From: Nitrosopumilaceae archaeon
GTDB taxonomy: Archaea; Thermoproteota; Nitrososphaeria; Nitrososphaerales; Nitrosopumilaceae
DNA length: 45,129 nt
Assembly (NCBI GenBank): GCA_028279545.1
Contig: JANQNN010000046.1
Coordinates: 1-45,129 of the forward strand
Direction of reading: 5' to 3'
A program made the position numbers and the translations under genes. The notes under the pieces are model-generated. The model was given only the letters and a program-made list of their open reading frames with translations, searched no databases and was not told the DNA's origin. Positions 17,420 to 26,009 of the stretch are shown piece by piece (positions within the stretch are counted from its first letter, which is position 1; each line of letters begins with the position of its first letter).

Positions 17420-18967
17420 ATGAAGTTGTTGTCCAACCTATTTTTGATTTTTTCTGTAATTTTTGGAGTTTTGGCAATTTCATTTGTAACTCCTAGTGCT
17501 TTTGGTCATGGTCTTGGTGGAGATCAAGCAGAACCCCTTACCTTTGGAGACATGGAAGTAACTGTTCGTACTGATTTAACTCCTTCAGACATTACAGTTG
17601 GTGATATTGATGATGTGAACATGAAAGTTAGGTTTTTTGATACTCTAACTGATACCACTCTAGAAAAAGTAACCTATAGAATTGAAGTATGGCAAAAAGG
17701 TGATCTTCTTGCAAGAAATTTGTTTTATGATCTTGATGGAGTCTTAAATGTACAAATTAAACCAAATCCAAATTGCCAAGAAGTAGAATTATGGAAGTGT
17801 ACAATTTATGGTGGATCAGAACACGTCACTGCACCTGGAGCCCTTTACGTTCAGGGAGAAGGAAGACCAACAATTAGCGGACCAATATTTGTAGAGGGTG
17901 GATTGTATAACATTAGAGTAGATATTGAAGGAGCTACCAGTCCCAAAACGGTTTTAGCTACCCTGCTTAGTTATGATACTTTTATCAGCATTGCCCAAGA
18001 ACAAGACTTTCTTATTCAAACTGCAAATGCCGAAGAGATTCCAGTAATTGTAAAGACGTACTATGATGAGGTTGATAATTTTAAATTTGATACAACTGAT
18101 AATTCCATTTATTTTGATATGCCATTTGATTGGAGTCCAGATTATGTTGATTTAGTTCAAGTAGTTCACGAAGAGATTCGTGTTCCAAAAGATTTTGCCC
18201 CTTATTCTGAAGGAAAACAGTTCAAAGGATATGTAAATGGAGTTGAAATTGATCAAAGGGCTTTGTTAAATGATCCGTATACATATGATGACACAAACAT
18301 AGTTCACTTTCTAATAACAAACGCAGAGCTTAAAAAAATTAGTGAGGCAATGACACAAAACGACGAAATGGATATTATGAAATTAAAACTAGTTCCACAA
18401 AGTGAAGTGTCAAAAACGTCAACAGAGTTTTTCTTAGTTGATACTGAAAACTTTGAACAAGTCCCCACAACAGTAAGTCTTGCATGGGATGGAAGATATG
18501 GTGCAAACGATGTAATTCCATTTGAGATTACTTTCTTTGATGAAAATCGAAATCTCATAAAAGATGTTAGATATGCGTATTCCTTAATTGATGAAAATGA
18601 ACAAATCGTAGAGACAAATTCAGGAGATGATGAAAATAATCCTGGAATCCTTTCTACAGAAGGAATTGATGTTCCAAAAATTTTTGTTCCATCTGAAGGT
18701 CAATACCGCCTTGATGTTTTAGTTTATGGAACAGGACTTGATTACAATCCAAAATATGCAGGTATTGGTTCTGCAATAATTGAGATTGGCCCAAGCCTTC
18801 CAAAAGACACTGTAGTACCTCCTGTTGATACTCCACCAGTAGTTAAGATTCCGGATTGGGTTAAAAATAACGCAGGATGGTGGGCAGAAGGAGCTATTGG
18901 TGATTCAGATTTCGTTCAAGGAATTCAGTTCTTAATTAAAGAAGGAATAATGAGCATCAAGTCATAA
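17420..18967 (+). CDS. Exported GHG-family protein with one WW module
   Basis: Second of three paralogues (515 residues). A signal peptide (about 1-28) precedes GHGLGGD (H30). The same body motifs occur as in the 10560 and 19257 genes: [25 protein letters not shown] in outline, VVHEE, VNGVEID and NIVHF. A CxxxELWKC pair unique to this copy may form a disulfide. Instead of a PEFG tail, a Pro-rich linker leads to one Trp-rich module at the very C-terminus (about 479-515): [20 protein letters not shown] and [14 protein letters not shown]. It presumably sits on the cell surface. The enzymatic role, if any, is unknown. Confidence 0.78.
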   Translation: MKLLSNLFLIFSVIFGVLAISFVTPSAFGHGLGGDQAEPLTFGDMEVTVRTDLTPSDITVGDIDDVNMKVRFFDTLTDTTLEKVTYRIEVWQKGDLLARNLFYDLDGVLNVQIKPNPNCQEVELWKCTIYGGSEHVTAPGALYVQGEGRPTISGPIFVEGGLYNIRVDIEGATSPKTVLATLLSYDTFISIAQEQDFLIQTANAEEIPVIVKTYYDEVDNFKFDTTDNSIYFDMPFDWSPDYVDLVQVVHEEIRVPKDFAPYSEGKQFKGYVNGVEIDQRALLNDPYTYDDTNIVHFLITNAELKKISEAMTQNDEMDIMKLKLVPQSEVSKTSTEFFLVDTENFEQVPTTVSLAWDGRYGANDVIPFEITFFDENRNLIKDVRYAYSLIDENEQIVETNSGDDENNPGILSTEGIDVPKIFVPSEGQYRLDVLVYGTGLDYNPKYAGIGSAIIEIGPSLPKDTVVPPVDTPPVVKIPDWVKNNAGWWAEGAIGDSDFVQGIQFLIKEGIMSIKS

Positions 18968-18998
18968 GTTTTTAAATAAATTTGGTACAGTGAAAACA

Positions 18999-19205
18999 AT
19001 GAAAGATATCAATGACATCATGCCAAAGATCCCAAATATGAGATGGGGTGCATTGATGAACAAAGCTCCAACAAATAAGAAAGTAAAAGAAATGAATAAA
19101 ATTTTTCCAGATAATGGAAAGTGGCACACTGTGTTTGAAGAAAAAGATAATGTAACAATTGACGGAAAAACAATTTGGAAAAAGGATCCAAGCAAGTGGA
19201 CTTGA
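18999..19205 (+). CDS. Small conserved-looking cytosolic protein (68 aa)
   Basis: A basic, hydrophilic 68-residue protein without signal peptide or membrane helix, with tryptophans at its C-terminal end (DGKTIWKKDPSKWT). I choose the ATG at 18999 because the TATA-like TTTAAATA (18970-18978) lies about 25 nt upstream; an in-frame GTG at 18990 is the alternative. The family was not recognised. It is flanked by two secreted paralogues on the same strand but has its own promoter. Base composition fits a real gene. Confidence 0.65.
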   Translation: MKDINDIMPKIPNMRWGALMNKAPTNKKVKEMNKIFPDNGKWHTVFEEKDNVTIDGKTIWKKDPSKWT

Positions 19206-19256
19206 GAATATTTTAATCTAGATTTTTAAATAGACAAGAACTGGAAAAAAATAATC

Positions 19257-20819
19257 TTGAAAAGAAAATTCAAATGTTTAGTTATTTTACTTGTTTTTTC
19301 ATTTATTCCCCTAATTACCATTAACGCATATGGGCATGGATTAGGTTCTGAAACATTCCCTCCTGTAGATTTGAATGGAAAGCTTGTTACGTTAGAAGTA
19401 AATTCTTCAACTAATAATCCAGAGGAAAATGAGGATCAACAAATTTCTATTTCATTGATTGACTTTAATTCCAAAATAACCCTTAGAGATGTAACATTTT
19501 TAATCAAAGCGGAAAGGGGAAATGAATTTTTGTTTGAAAAAGAATTTCAAGCAGATAATGGATTTATTGTTTTTAATTTTGTATCTGAGAATACAGAATC
19601 TATTCAAATTGAGGAAGAAGAAGGTGGAAATATTTTTGGATCCTTACTGGGACTTGATACAAGAATGATTCATGTCAAGGGATCTAATCTTAGCAATGGA
19701 GGCTTATACAAATTCGATGTAACCATCCTTACTGCAGAGGGCTATTCAAAGAAATTAGAAGATCCTATTGTTTTTAACTCTGGCATTTCAATTGCTCAAA
19801 CAAAAAACCACCAAATTATGGATCCAAATTATGACCTACAAAACATTCAAACAATCACGTTTTATGATGAAATAAGTAATTTCCAATACAATCCTGATAG
19901 AAAAGAAATTTCTTTTTCCATGCCTTTTGAATGGAATCTTGATAACATTAATCAAACATCAGTGGTTCACGAAGAATTAGTAATCCCAAAAACTTTTGGC
20001 GATTTGTTGGTTTCAGGATTTTCAATGTTTGTTAATGATGTAAAACTTTCTGATAGCATTGTTACCATTGATGATTTTTTTGCTGATAGAAGAATTGTCC
20101 ATTTTATAATTAATCAGCAAGAATTGTTGAAAATTTTCAACGAGCCAGTAAATCAAGAAGGAATGAATTTTCTTGTTACACCCAACAACAATGGAAATCA
20201 ATATAGCTCGATAACAGAAAATGGGCAATTTCGAGTTCTTGTTTCTTCAGAGCCTCAAAATTTGAAATCAAATCGTGATGCAAAAATTAATTTTAACATT
20301 ATGGATGTATTTTTAAAAAATACTCCAATTTCTGTAAGTTATAACTTTTCAATGACTCAAAATGGAAAAACTATTTTTCAACAAAGCGGAACAAGTACCG
20401 ACTTTAAAGAAGAATTTAACAGTTTAGAATTTACAATTCCAAAAGACATTACAGGAATTGTTCAAATAAATTTTGAAAACCTTGATGGCAATGATCTTGC
20501 TAGAACCTCGATTCCAATGGTAATTGATAGAAAAGACAATCAAATAGATCAAATCCTAATTCCCGAATGGATAAAAAACAATGCAGCTTGGTGGGCAGAA
20601 GGACAAATTGATGATGATACCTTCATTCAAGGAATTGAATATCTAATAAAAAATGAAATTATTGTTATTCCTGCAACACAAAGGGAAACTATTGACACAA
20701 CAGAAATTCCTGAATGGATAAAAAACAATGCAGCTTGGTGGGCAGAAGGACAAATTGATGATAAAACCTTTGTTCAGGGATTGCAATATTTGATAGAAAA
20801 AGGAATCTTAGTTGTTTAA
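19257..20819 (+). CDS. Exported GHG-family protein with two WW modules
   Basis: Third paralogue (520 residues). A signal peptide (about 1-25) ends before GHGLGSE (H27), followed by the shared beta-rich body (FYDEISNFQYNPD, FSMPFEWN, VVHEELVIPK, VHFII). The C-terminus has two Trp-rich modules spaced exactly 49 residues apart (starting near residues 436 and 485). Each reads IPEWIKNNAAWWAEGQIDD, followed by FxQGxxYLI. Their DNA is identical over 51 nt (20565-20615 and 20712-20762). The start is TTG, about 27 nt after the box TTTTTAAATA, so a leaderless message is likely. Function unknown; surface location expected. Confidence 0.78.
   Translation: MKRKFKCLVILLVFSFIPLITINAYGHGLGSETFPPVDLNGKLVTLEVNSSTNNPEENEDQQISISLIDFNSKITLRDVTFLIKAERGNEFLFEKEFQADNGFIVFNFVSENTESIQIEEEEGGNIFGSLLGLDTRMIHVKGSNLSNGGLYKFDVTILTAEGYSKKLEDPIVFNSGISIAQTKNHQIMDPNYDLQNIQTITFYDEISNFQYNPDRKEISFSMPFEWNLDNINQTSVVHEELVIPKTFGDLLVSGFSMFVNDVKLSDSIVTIDDFFADRRIVHFIINQQELLKIFNEPVNQEGMNFLVTPNNNGNQYSSITENGQFRVLVSSEPQNLKSNRDAKINFNIMDVFLKNTPISVSYNFSMTQNGKTIFQQSGTSTDFKEEFNSLEFTIPKDITGIVQINFENLDGNDLARTSIPMVIDRKDNQIDQILIPEWIKNNAAWWAEGQIDDDTFIQGIEYLIKNEIIVIPATQRETIDTTEIPEWIKNNAAWWAEGQIDDKTFVQGLQYLIEKGILVV
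20565..20762 (+). repeat. 147-bp-offset WW-module duplication in the 19257 gene
   Basis: The segments 20565-20615 and 20712-20762 are identical over 51 nt, at an offset of 147 nt (49 codons). They encode the core EWIKNNAAWWAEGQIDD of the two Trp-rich modules. Identity at silent positions points to recent duplication or gene conversion. Confidence 0.9.
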
Positions 20820-20883
20820 TTGATTTTCAATTCGATATTTGAACCAGTCTCTTTAAATTAAAAAAATAACAATACAAAGTGAT

Positions 20884-21276
20884 TTGTTTCGTCCTGAAAG
20901 TTTGATTGAACGAAAATCGGCATTGTTTTCTATTGTCGTTACAGGTATTGTAGCAATTTTAGCTATACCAATTATTATCCCTCATCTTTTGCATGGCTTT
21001 CATTTGGTGCACATATTCTTGCACATAGGTGGAATAACCCTTGCTGTCTTCATTACCATTCTTGTCACAATAGCATACTATAGACTTCGAACAAAACGAC
21101 TTTTACTTGGAGCAGTTGCTTTTGCAAATTTCATTGCAGCTGAGTCAGTTTTACTAGTAGATGCAACCTGGCCCAATGTATATGACCTTGGAAATGTACC
21201 TCTATTGGAAGTAGGACATTTATTGACCTTCTGTACATTAGGTTTACTAGCATTAGGAGTGTTTAGAAATGATTGA
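20884..21276 (+). CDS. Four-helix membrane protein with a histidine-lined helix
   Basis: A 130-residue integral membrane protein with about four hydrophobic segments. The striking part is the helix carrying H34, H37, H40, H43 and H47 (PHLLHGFHLVHIFLHIGG). The i, i+3, i+6, i+9, i+13 spacing puts them along one face. A further His and Cys occur near the end (EVGHLLTFC). A metal or haem site is possible. The start is TTG; a TATA-like TTTAAATTAAA centred about 26 nt upstream supports it. The stop overlaps the next gene, a winged-helix regulator, by 8 nt. No family was recognised. Confidence 0.7.
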   Translation: MFRPESLIERKSALFSIVVTGIVAILAIPIIIPHLLHGFHLVHIFLHIGGITLAVFITILVTIAYYRLRTKRLLLGAVAFANFIAAESVLLVDATWPNVYDLGNVPLLEVGHLLTFCTLGLLALGVFRND

Positions 21277-21769
21277 TAGAAATTTAAAATTACAAGAAAT
21301 TATTGATAAAAACCCCGGTATTCAATTCAGAGAAATTATGCGTTCTTCTGGACTAAAAAATGGAGTTCTTAGCCATTATTTAGAAAAGCTGGAAAAAAAT
21401 GGAATAATCAAAGTAAGTAGAGGACCAAGACAAACTAGATTTTATCCACCCCATATTACTGAAGCCCAGTCTATTGTTATCAAGGCATTAAGAAAGGAAA
21501 CTCCTCGAGACTTGCTTTTAGCTCTTGTAAAAGAAGATGGTTTAGAATTTAGAGAACTGGTTAGTGAAGTTGGTAAATCTCCCTCAACAGTTTCAATTTA
21601 TCTTGCACAACTACTAAAAGACGAATTAGTTGAAATTAAAATTGAGAATTTAAAAAAGAGATATTATATTAAAGCTAGAAATCTTATTGATAAATTAATT
21701 GAAGACTATAAGCCAGGACTACTTGAAAAACCTGTATCAGGGTTTGAAGATTTCTTCAACTCTTTATAA
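21269..21769 (+). CDS. Tandem winged-helix transcriptional regulator
   Basis: The 166-residue protein contains two winged-helix DNA-binding units. The first (about 5-70) reads IDKNPGIQFREIMRSSGL...GVLSHYLEKLEKNGIIKV with a basic wing (RGPRQTRFYPP). The second (about 75-150) reads ALVKEDGLEFRELVSEVG...STVSIYLAQLLKDELVEI. This is the ArsR/MarR-like layout of archaeal two-winged-helix regulators related to Lrs/TrmB-type proteins; no separate ligand domain is seen. Its start overlaps the preceding membrane protein, and its end overlaps the following secreted protein, so all three probably form one translational unit. The membrane partner may supply the signal. Confidence 0.85.
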   Translation: MIDRNLKLQEIIDKNPGIQFREIMRSSGLKNGVLSHYLEKLEKNGIIKVSRGPRQTRFYPPHITEAQSIVIKALRKETPRDLLLALVKEDGLEFRELVSEVGKSPSTVSIYLAQLLKDELVEIKIENLKKRYYIKARNLIDKLIEDYKPGLLEKPVSGFEDFFNSL

Positions 21770-22994
21770 TTCTATAATCTTTTGTTCAATATTTTTGGGA
21801 ATTGTAATTTTATTTTCTATACTTTCTGCTCCACCTGTTTTTGCTGAAGTATTTATTCCACAAAATGAGTACTTGGCTTATTTTGATTTACAAGAAGTCT
21901 ATACTGTAGTTGGAAATGTAAAAAATGAAAATAATTTTGGAGTAATTCCTACAATTACAGTATCTGTAATAGATGATAAAACAATTTTTTCTAAAACAAT
22001 AAAACATGTTCCTCTTGGTCCAAAAGAAGAGATACCTTTTAAAATTAAATTTCCTGAAATTTTAGGAAAGACTCCAAAATTAATACCGGCAGAAATTTCA
22101 TTTAAAGAAATAAACAAACGTGAAATTAAGATTGATATTCTTTATGATGAAACTCTAATAAAAAATCCTGACGGTTCTCTTACAGGAAGATTCCAAAATA
22201 CAGGTGAGAATACTGTCTTTTTTCCAAAAATTTTTGCAGTAGTTCATGGATATGAAAAAGTTTTGGATATTGTTCAAAATATTGAATTTATTGAGAAGAT
22301 TGAACCCGGAGAAATCAAAGAATTTTCAATGTTTCCTGACCCCTCGGTTTTAGATGATGTTTTTTATTATAGCTGTTTTGCACCGGTGGATACCACTGTG
22401 GTTCCAATAACCACCAAAAAAAATGATGGTGATTTTGATTTTAGATATGATTCTGGGGCATGGTATTACGGTGCCAAATTTAATGAAAAAGGAGATACTC
22501 TTACCATAAGGGGTTACAATAGTTACCCTCTTGAGACTTATGCAAACTTTGAATTTCCGCCAATTACGGGAAATGAAGAATTTGATGTAACAGTAAATGA
22601 TGAACCTATTGATTTTATTCAAAGCCTTGATGAAATGGGTTATTGGCATGTAGCATTTACAGTAGACCCTACATCCCAGGGAGTTGTAAAAATTTCAGGG
22701 TTCGAAAAAGGACTCCCAGAAAAGTTACCCAAAGTCCCCGAATGGATAAAACTTAGCGCTGATTGGTGGGCGACTGGACAGATTTCGGATACAGAATTTT
22801 TAGAAGGAATTGACTTTTTGTTTGAGAAGGGCATAATCTTTGTTGCTGGAAAAGAAATTACTACCGAACAAAACTGGAAAATTCCATCTTGGTATCAAAA
22901 ACCAGTCTCTTGGTGGTTTGAAGATAAAATTTCCGATGATGACTTTTTAAATTCCATAGAAAACTTGGTTGAAAGAAAAATAATAATTATTTAA
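21744..22994 (+). CDS. Exported protein with two WW modules
   Basis: I use the TTG at 21744 (416 residues) rather than an in-frame TTG 45 nt upstream, because the protein then begins MKISSTLY and runs straight into a clean signal peptide (ending PPVFA before EVF). The body is beta-rich: first an extracellular Ig-like domain (about 35-130, GNVKNENNFGVIPTITVSVID), then two more beta regions. Two Trp-rich modules close the protein at a 49-residue spacing. The first is VPEWIKLSADWWATGQISD; the second is degenerate (IPSWYQKPVSWWFEDKISDD). It overlaps the regulator gene by 26 nt in another frame. Role unknown. Confidence 0.75.
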   Translation: MKISSTLYNSIIFCSIFLGIVILFSILSAPPVFAEVFIPQNEYLAYFDLQEVYTVVGNVKNENNFGVIPTITVSVIDDKTIFSKTIKHVPLGPKEEIPFKIKFPEILGKTPKLIPAEISFKEINKREIKIDILYDETLIKNPDGSLTGRFQNTGENTVFFPKIFAVVHGYEKVLDIVQNIEFIEKIEPGEIKEFSMFPDPSVLDDVFYYSCFAPVDTTVVPITTKKNDGDFDFRYDSGAWYYGAKFNEKGDTLTIRGYNSYPLETYANFEFPPITGNEEFDVTVNDEPIDFIQSLDEMGYWHVAFTVDPTSQGVVKISGFEKGLPEKLPKVPEWIKLSADWWATGQISDTEFLEGIDFLFEKGIIFVAGKEITTEQNWKIPSWYQKPVSWWFEDKISDDDFLNSIENLVERKIIII

Positions 22995-23080
22995 CGATTA
23001 AACACACATCAAACCATTTTGTTTAATCAAACAAATGAAATTGTGTTAAATAAAAAATAAAAAAGATAGTCTTTAAAGAC

Positions 23081-23806
23081 TTAAGGTTTTGGGAATGGAG
23101 TTGTTGGAACTGGTACTCCATAATGAGTTTGGAATATTGGTCCTCGAATTTCACCAGGAGCAAATACATCTCCCCAAGCTCTGTTTTCAATTGTTTCTCC
23201 AGTACGAATTCCATCTGAATCAGTGTGGATATTGACGTACAGATTACCGTGTTGCATATCCCAAACTAAGTTTGGTAGAGTATATGCAAATGGAAGATCT
23301 GCAAAGTGCTCAAAGGCTGTACCTATTGGAACGATTGCCTGTCTTAACAATAGCCCATCATGAACTCCTAAACTTGGTGTTCCATGGTCAGGTGAGACTC
23401 TAGTTCCGTTTGCCCATAACGTCATTAGGTGTGGACCTGGTGACTCACAATCTGGATTCAATTGGTGAACGTGAATGAATACAGGATTTTTTAGATTTTT
23501 ACTGTATATCGAATATACGATTTTTTCTGTCACATCACCTGAAATATCTGTCTTTATTTTGAAGTCCACAAACACTGTTGCTGGTGTTACCACTTTGTGT
23601 GGAATAGCATCATGACCTGTAGCCATGGACATGAATCTTAATTCATCTGCATCCGTTCCACAAGTAAATGGATTTGCTGGTGGAACTCCTCCGCCATGTG
23701 CATAAGCTTCCTGTGGTGCTTGTGTTAAAACAAACAAACCAGTTAGAATGCCTGCAGAAAGAGCTAGAACAGTCGTAGCTATAATCTTTCTTGACTTTAT
23801 ATTCAT
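23081..23806 (-). CDS. Exported CHRD-like protein
   Basis: This 241-residue protein has a long signal peptide (about 1-36, ending EAYA) and a mature N-terminus HGGG (H37). The C-terminal part carries GNLYVNIHTDSDG followed by APGEIRGPIF, which resembles the end of CHRD domains (LYVNIHT...GEIRGQI). Many histidines (HKVV, HVHQLNPD, HGTPSLGVHD, HFAD, MQHGN) suggest metal binding. It is the only gene here with the full TGGTACA-N9-TGTACCA element at its promoter. CHRD domains occur in secreted proteins such as chordin and in copper-related bacterial proteins; the exact role here is unknown. Confidence 0.72.
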   Translation of the reverse strand: MNIKSRKIIATTVLALSAGILTGLFVLTQAPQEAYAHGGGVPPANPFTCGTDADELRFMSMATGHDAIPHKVVTPATVFVDFKIKTDISGDVTEKIVYSIYSKNLKNPVFIHVHQLNPDCESPGPHLMTLWANGTRVSPDHGTPSLGVHDGLLLRQAIVPIGTAFEHFADLPFAYTLPNLVWDMQHGNLYVNIHTDSDGIRTGETIENRAWGDVFAPGEIRGPIFQTHYGVPVPTTPFPKP

Positions 23807-23842
23807 TAAAAATATTTTACTTCAGAGTATACATTAAAGAAT

Positions 23843-23865
23843 TGGTACATTTGTAGTTTGTACCA
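23843..23865 (-). promoter_or_regulatory. TGGTACA-N9-TGTACCA inverted repeat upstream of CHRD-like gene
   Basis: A perfect 7+7 bp inverted repeat with a 9-nt spacer lies 37 bp upstream of the ATG. On the minus strand its proximal half is followed after 4 nt by the AT-rich box TTTAATGTAT, so the repeat abuts the position of the B-recognition element and TATA box. The same architecture recurs at 26101-26123. A dimeric activator or repressor site is the simplest reading. Confidence 0.55.
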
Positions 23866-23948
23866 CTTTTTTAATTAATTTTCAAAAACAGGAATTAAAT
23901 ATTATGAAGAGTATTTTTTATTAAAAATAGATATTTGAAAGAGAAAAA

Positions 23949-24890
23949 ATGAAAACAAAAATAATAATCTTAATGTTCGTCCTAGCAATTACTATTACAT
24001 TTAGTAATGAAAATATTTTTGCTGATCACGGAAGTGGAGGCGGAGGCGGAGGATCTTGTTCTGGTGATTGTTCTCCACCAACCTTAGGGTTTGATAACTC
24101 TGGAAGACAATATGTAGAAAAAGGATTTTCAATAAATGATGAATCTTTTGAGGTTGAACATTTCAAGCAAGATATCCCCACCCAGACTTTGTTAATTGAT
24201 GAACCCATTTCAATATCCTTAAAAATTTATGAAAATAGTGGTCCTCAGGCTCTTGGGCATGTGGGCCTTCTTTTAGGTTTAGAAGAAAAAACAATCAGCG
24301 GTGTAAAGGTATTTGAGCACGATGTTAAAATTTTATGGGAACAAAATTTTGAAGGAGAACATTCACTTGATGTATATGATCCTAAAAAACTAGTTTCAGA
24401 TATTGCAGTTAATACTGGGTTAGTAGAAGATGCTTTTGGAACTGAGGAGAAACTAAATCAGATTACTTTTACATTTACTCCCAGAGCTTCTATTGATACT
24501 AGTGTAATCATTGTGGAAATGTGGGATTATGAAAGAAATTCATGGACTAATTATTTCTATGATGCAATAGAAATTAGTGATAGTCAGTTCTCCAAAGATG
24601 AAATGATTCAAAATTTCCCAACACCAGCTATTCCTCAATGGATTAAAAATAATGCCTTATGGTGGGCAGAAGGACAAATTGACGATGATTCCTTTATTCA
24701 AGGAATTGAATTTTTAATTAAAGAAGAAATAATTTTAGTCCCAAAAACAGAATCAGGACCATTTGATACAAAAGAGATACCTGAATGGATTAAAAATAAT
24801 GCCTTATGGTGGGCAGAAGGACAAATTGACGATGATTCCTTTATCCAAGGATTACAGTTTTTGATAAAAAAAGGAATTATTAATATCTGA
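23949..24890 (+). CDS. Exported protein with Gly-rich N-terminus and two WW modules
   Basis: A 313-residue secreted protein. The signal peptide (about 1-25) ends NIFA before DHGSGGGGGGSCSGDC, a glycine run with two cysteines that could form a disulfide or bind metal. A beta-rich domain (about 50-215) follows. Two Trp-rich modules end the protein, again 49 residues apart. Each contains PxWIKNNALWWAEGQIDDDS followed by FIQGxxFLIK. A ribosome-binding-like AAAGAGAAAA precedes the ATG. It is divergent from the CHRD-like gene and may share its control region. Confidence 0.75.
   Translation: MKTKIIILMFVLAITITFSNENIFADHGSGGGGGGSCSGDCSPPTLGFDNSGRQYVEKGFSINDESFEVEHFKQDIPTQTLLIDEPISISLKIYENSGPQALGHVGLLLGLEEKTISGVKVFEHDVKILWEQNFEGEHSLDVYDPKKLVSDIAVNTGLVEDAFGTEEKLNQITFTFTPRASIDTSVIIVEMWDYERNSWTNYFYDAIEISDSQFSKDEMIQNFPTPAIPQWIKNNALWWAEGQIDDDSFIQGIEFLIKEEIILVPKTESGPFDTKEIPEWIKNNALWWAEGQIDDDSFIQGLQFLIKKGIINI
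24637..24844 (+). repeat. 147-bp-offset WW-module duplication in the 23949 gene
   Basis: Segments 24637-24697 and 24784-24844 are identical over 61 nt at an offset of 147 nt, the same offset as in the 19257 gene. They encode the core of the two modules. Silent-site identity points to recent duplication or conversion. Confidence 0.92.
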
Positions 24891-25010
24891 AATTATTTTT
24901 CTTTTTCAAAATTATGAAACTAGAAATTTGATTAATTCTTTTTTGCTTTGAATTATCTAAAATACTGAGAAAAATCTTATTATACAATTTTCTTTCAAAT
25001 TGAACATCTA

Positions 25011-25787
25011 ATGCTTCCATTAAGAGATGAGAATCCACATCCACCAGGGTTTAGGCCTACGGTAACCTATGCCTTAATCATTGCAAATGTGATTGTATTT
25101 TTTATCGAAGTAGCATTTACTGGTCAGATTATAGATTTTACAAATGAAAGAGCTTTTGAATTTTTTTATGAATGGGGAGCAGTTCCAAATTGTATAACAG
25201 GTGGAAGTGAATCGGTATTTCAAACTGAAACAGGACCTGTTAGCATTCCATGTCCTACTGAGTCTTATGTTACACTACTTAGTTCAATATTTTTGCATGG
25301 TGGTGCTATGCATCTTGGTGGAAACATGTTGTTTCTTTGGATCTTTGGAGATAATATTGAACAAAAATTTGGGAAAATAAAATATCTTGGAATTTATTTA
25401 CTCTGGGGAATACTTGCAGGATTAATCCACATTATGGGTGATACAACTAGTGCAATCCCAGCAGTTGGTGCTTCAGGAGCAATATCAGGAGTGTTGGGTG
25501 CATATCTGGTCATCTTCCCAAAAGCAAGAATTCAAACATTTTTGATGTTAGGATTCTTTTGGAGAATGATGCATATTCAAGCAAGGTGGTTCTTACCATT
25601 TTGGTTAGTCTTTCAAAACTTGTTACCATTTTTCATAGGCGGCTTCGGTGTTGCAGGTGGCGGTGTAGCATACCTTGCTCACATAGGTGGATTTGCAGTT
25701 GGATTGGCTACTGGATTTTTGTATAAGAAAACTCATAGTTCTGAATATTCTTATGGAACACGTTATGGATACAGACCAGATTATTAA
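25011..25787 (+). CDS. Rhomboid-family intramembrane serine protease
   Basis: A 258-residue membrane protein with about six helices. It has the rhomboid marks in order: the HGGAMHLGGNMLFLWIFGDNIE segment of helix 2, the catalytic serine S155 in GASGAISG, and the catalytic histidine H224 in AYLAHIGGFAVG. Rhomboids cut membrane-spanning substrates within the bilayer. The extracytoplasmic loop between helices 1 and 2 is long and holds two cysteines (PNC...IPCP) that could form a disulfide. Many anchored surface proteins nearby are possible, but untested, substrates. Confidence 0.95.
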   Translation: MLPLRDENPHPPGFRPTVTYALIIANVIVFFIEVAFTGQIIDFTNERAFEFFYEWGAVPNCITGGSESVFQTETGPVSIPCPTESYVTLLSSIFLHGGAMHLGGNMLFLWIFGDNIEQKFGKIKYLGIYLLWGILAGLIHIMGDTTSAIPAVGASGAISGVLGAYLVIFPKARIQTFLMLGFFWRMMHIQARWFLPFWLVFQNLLPFFIGGFGVAGGGVAYLAHIGGFAVGLATGFLYKKTHSSEYSYGTRYGYRPDY

Positions 25788-25825
25788 CTCTAAAGAATAA
25801 ATCAATGAGCTAATTTAGAATTAAC

Positions 25826-26002
25826 ATGCCGTTGATAACCGTATCAATGTATCCTGGAAGATCTCAAGATCAAAAAGACCAATATGCAAAAGCAATTACA
25901 AAATCTGCAGTTGAGATTCTAAAAACAAAGGAGAATCATGTAATAGTGGTCTTTGAAGATAATCCAAAAGAAAACTGGTTTTTAGCTGGAAACCAACTTT
26001 AA
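25826..26002 (+). CDS. 4-oxalocrotonate tautomerase-family protein
   Basis: A 58-residue protein beginning MPLITVSMYPGRS. After removal of Met the N-terminal Pro would be the catalytic base, as in 4-oxalocrotonate tautomerase, and the rest fits the beta-alpha-beta fold (KDQYAKAITKSAVEILK, then HVIVVFEDNPKENWFLAG). The usual Arg at position 11 is present as R12. The natural substrate is unknown. It follows the rhomboid gene by 38 bp. A T-run directly after the stop could end the transcript. Confidence 0.85.
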   Translation: MPLITVSMYPGRSQDQKDQYAKAITKSAVEILKTKENHVIVVFEDNPKENWFLAGNQL

Positions 26003-26009
26003 TTATTTT

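Noticed and set aside
18983-18989. Further TGGTACA/TGTACCA sites (18983, 29206, and several in coding sequence) as members of the same regulon
   Set aside because: They lack the second half at the 9-nt spacing. Single 7-mers are expected several times in 45 kb, so they carry no weight.
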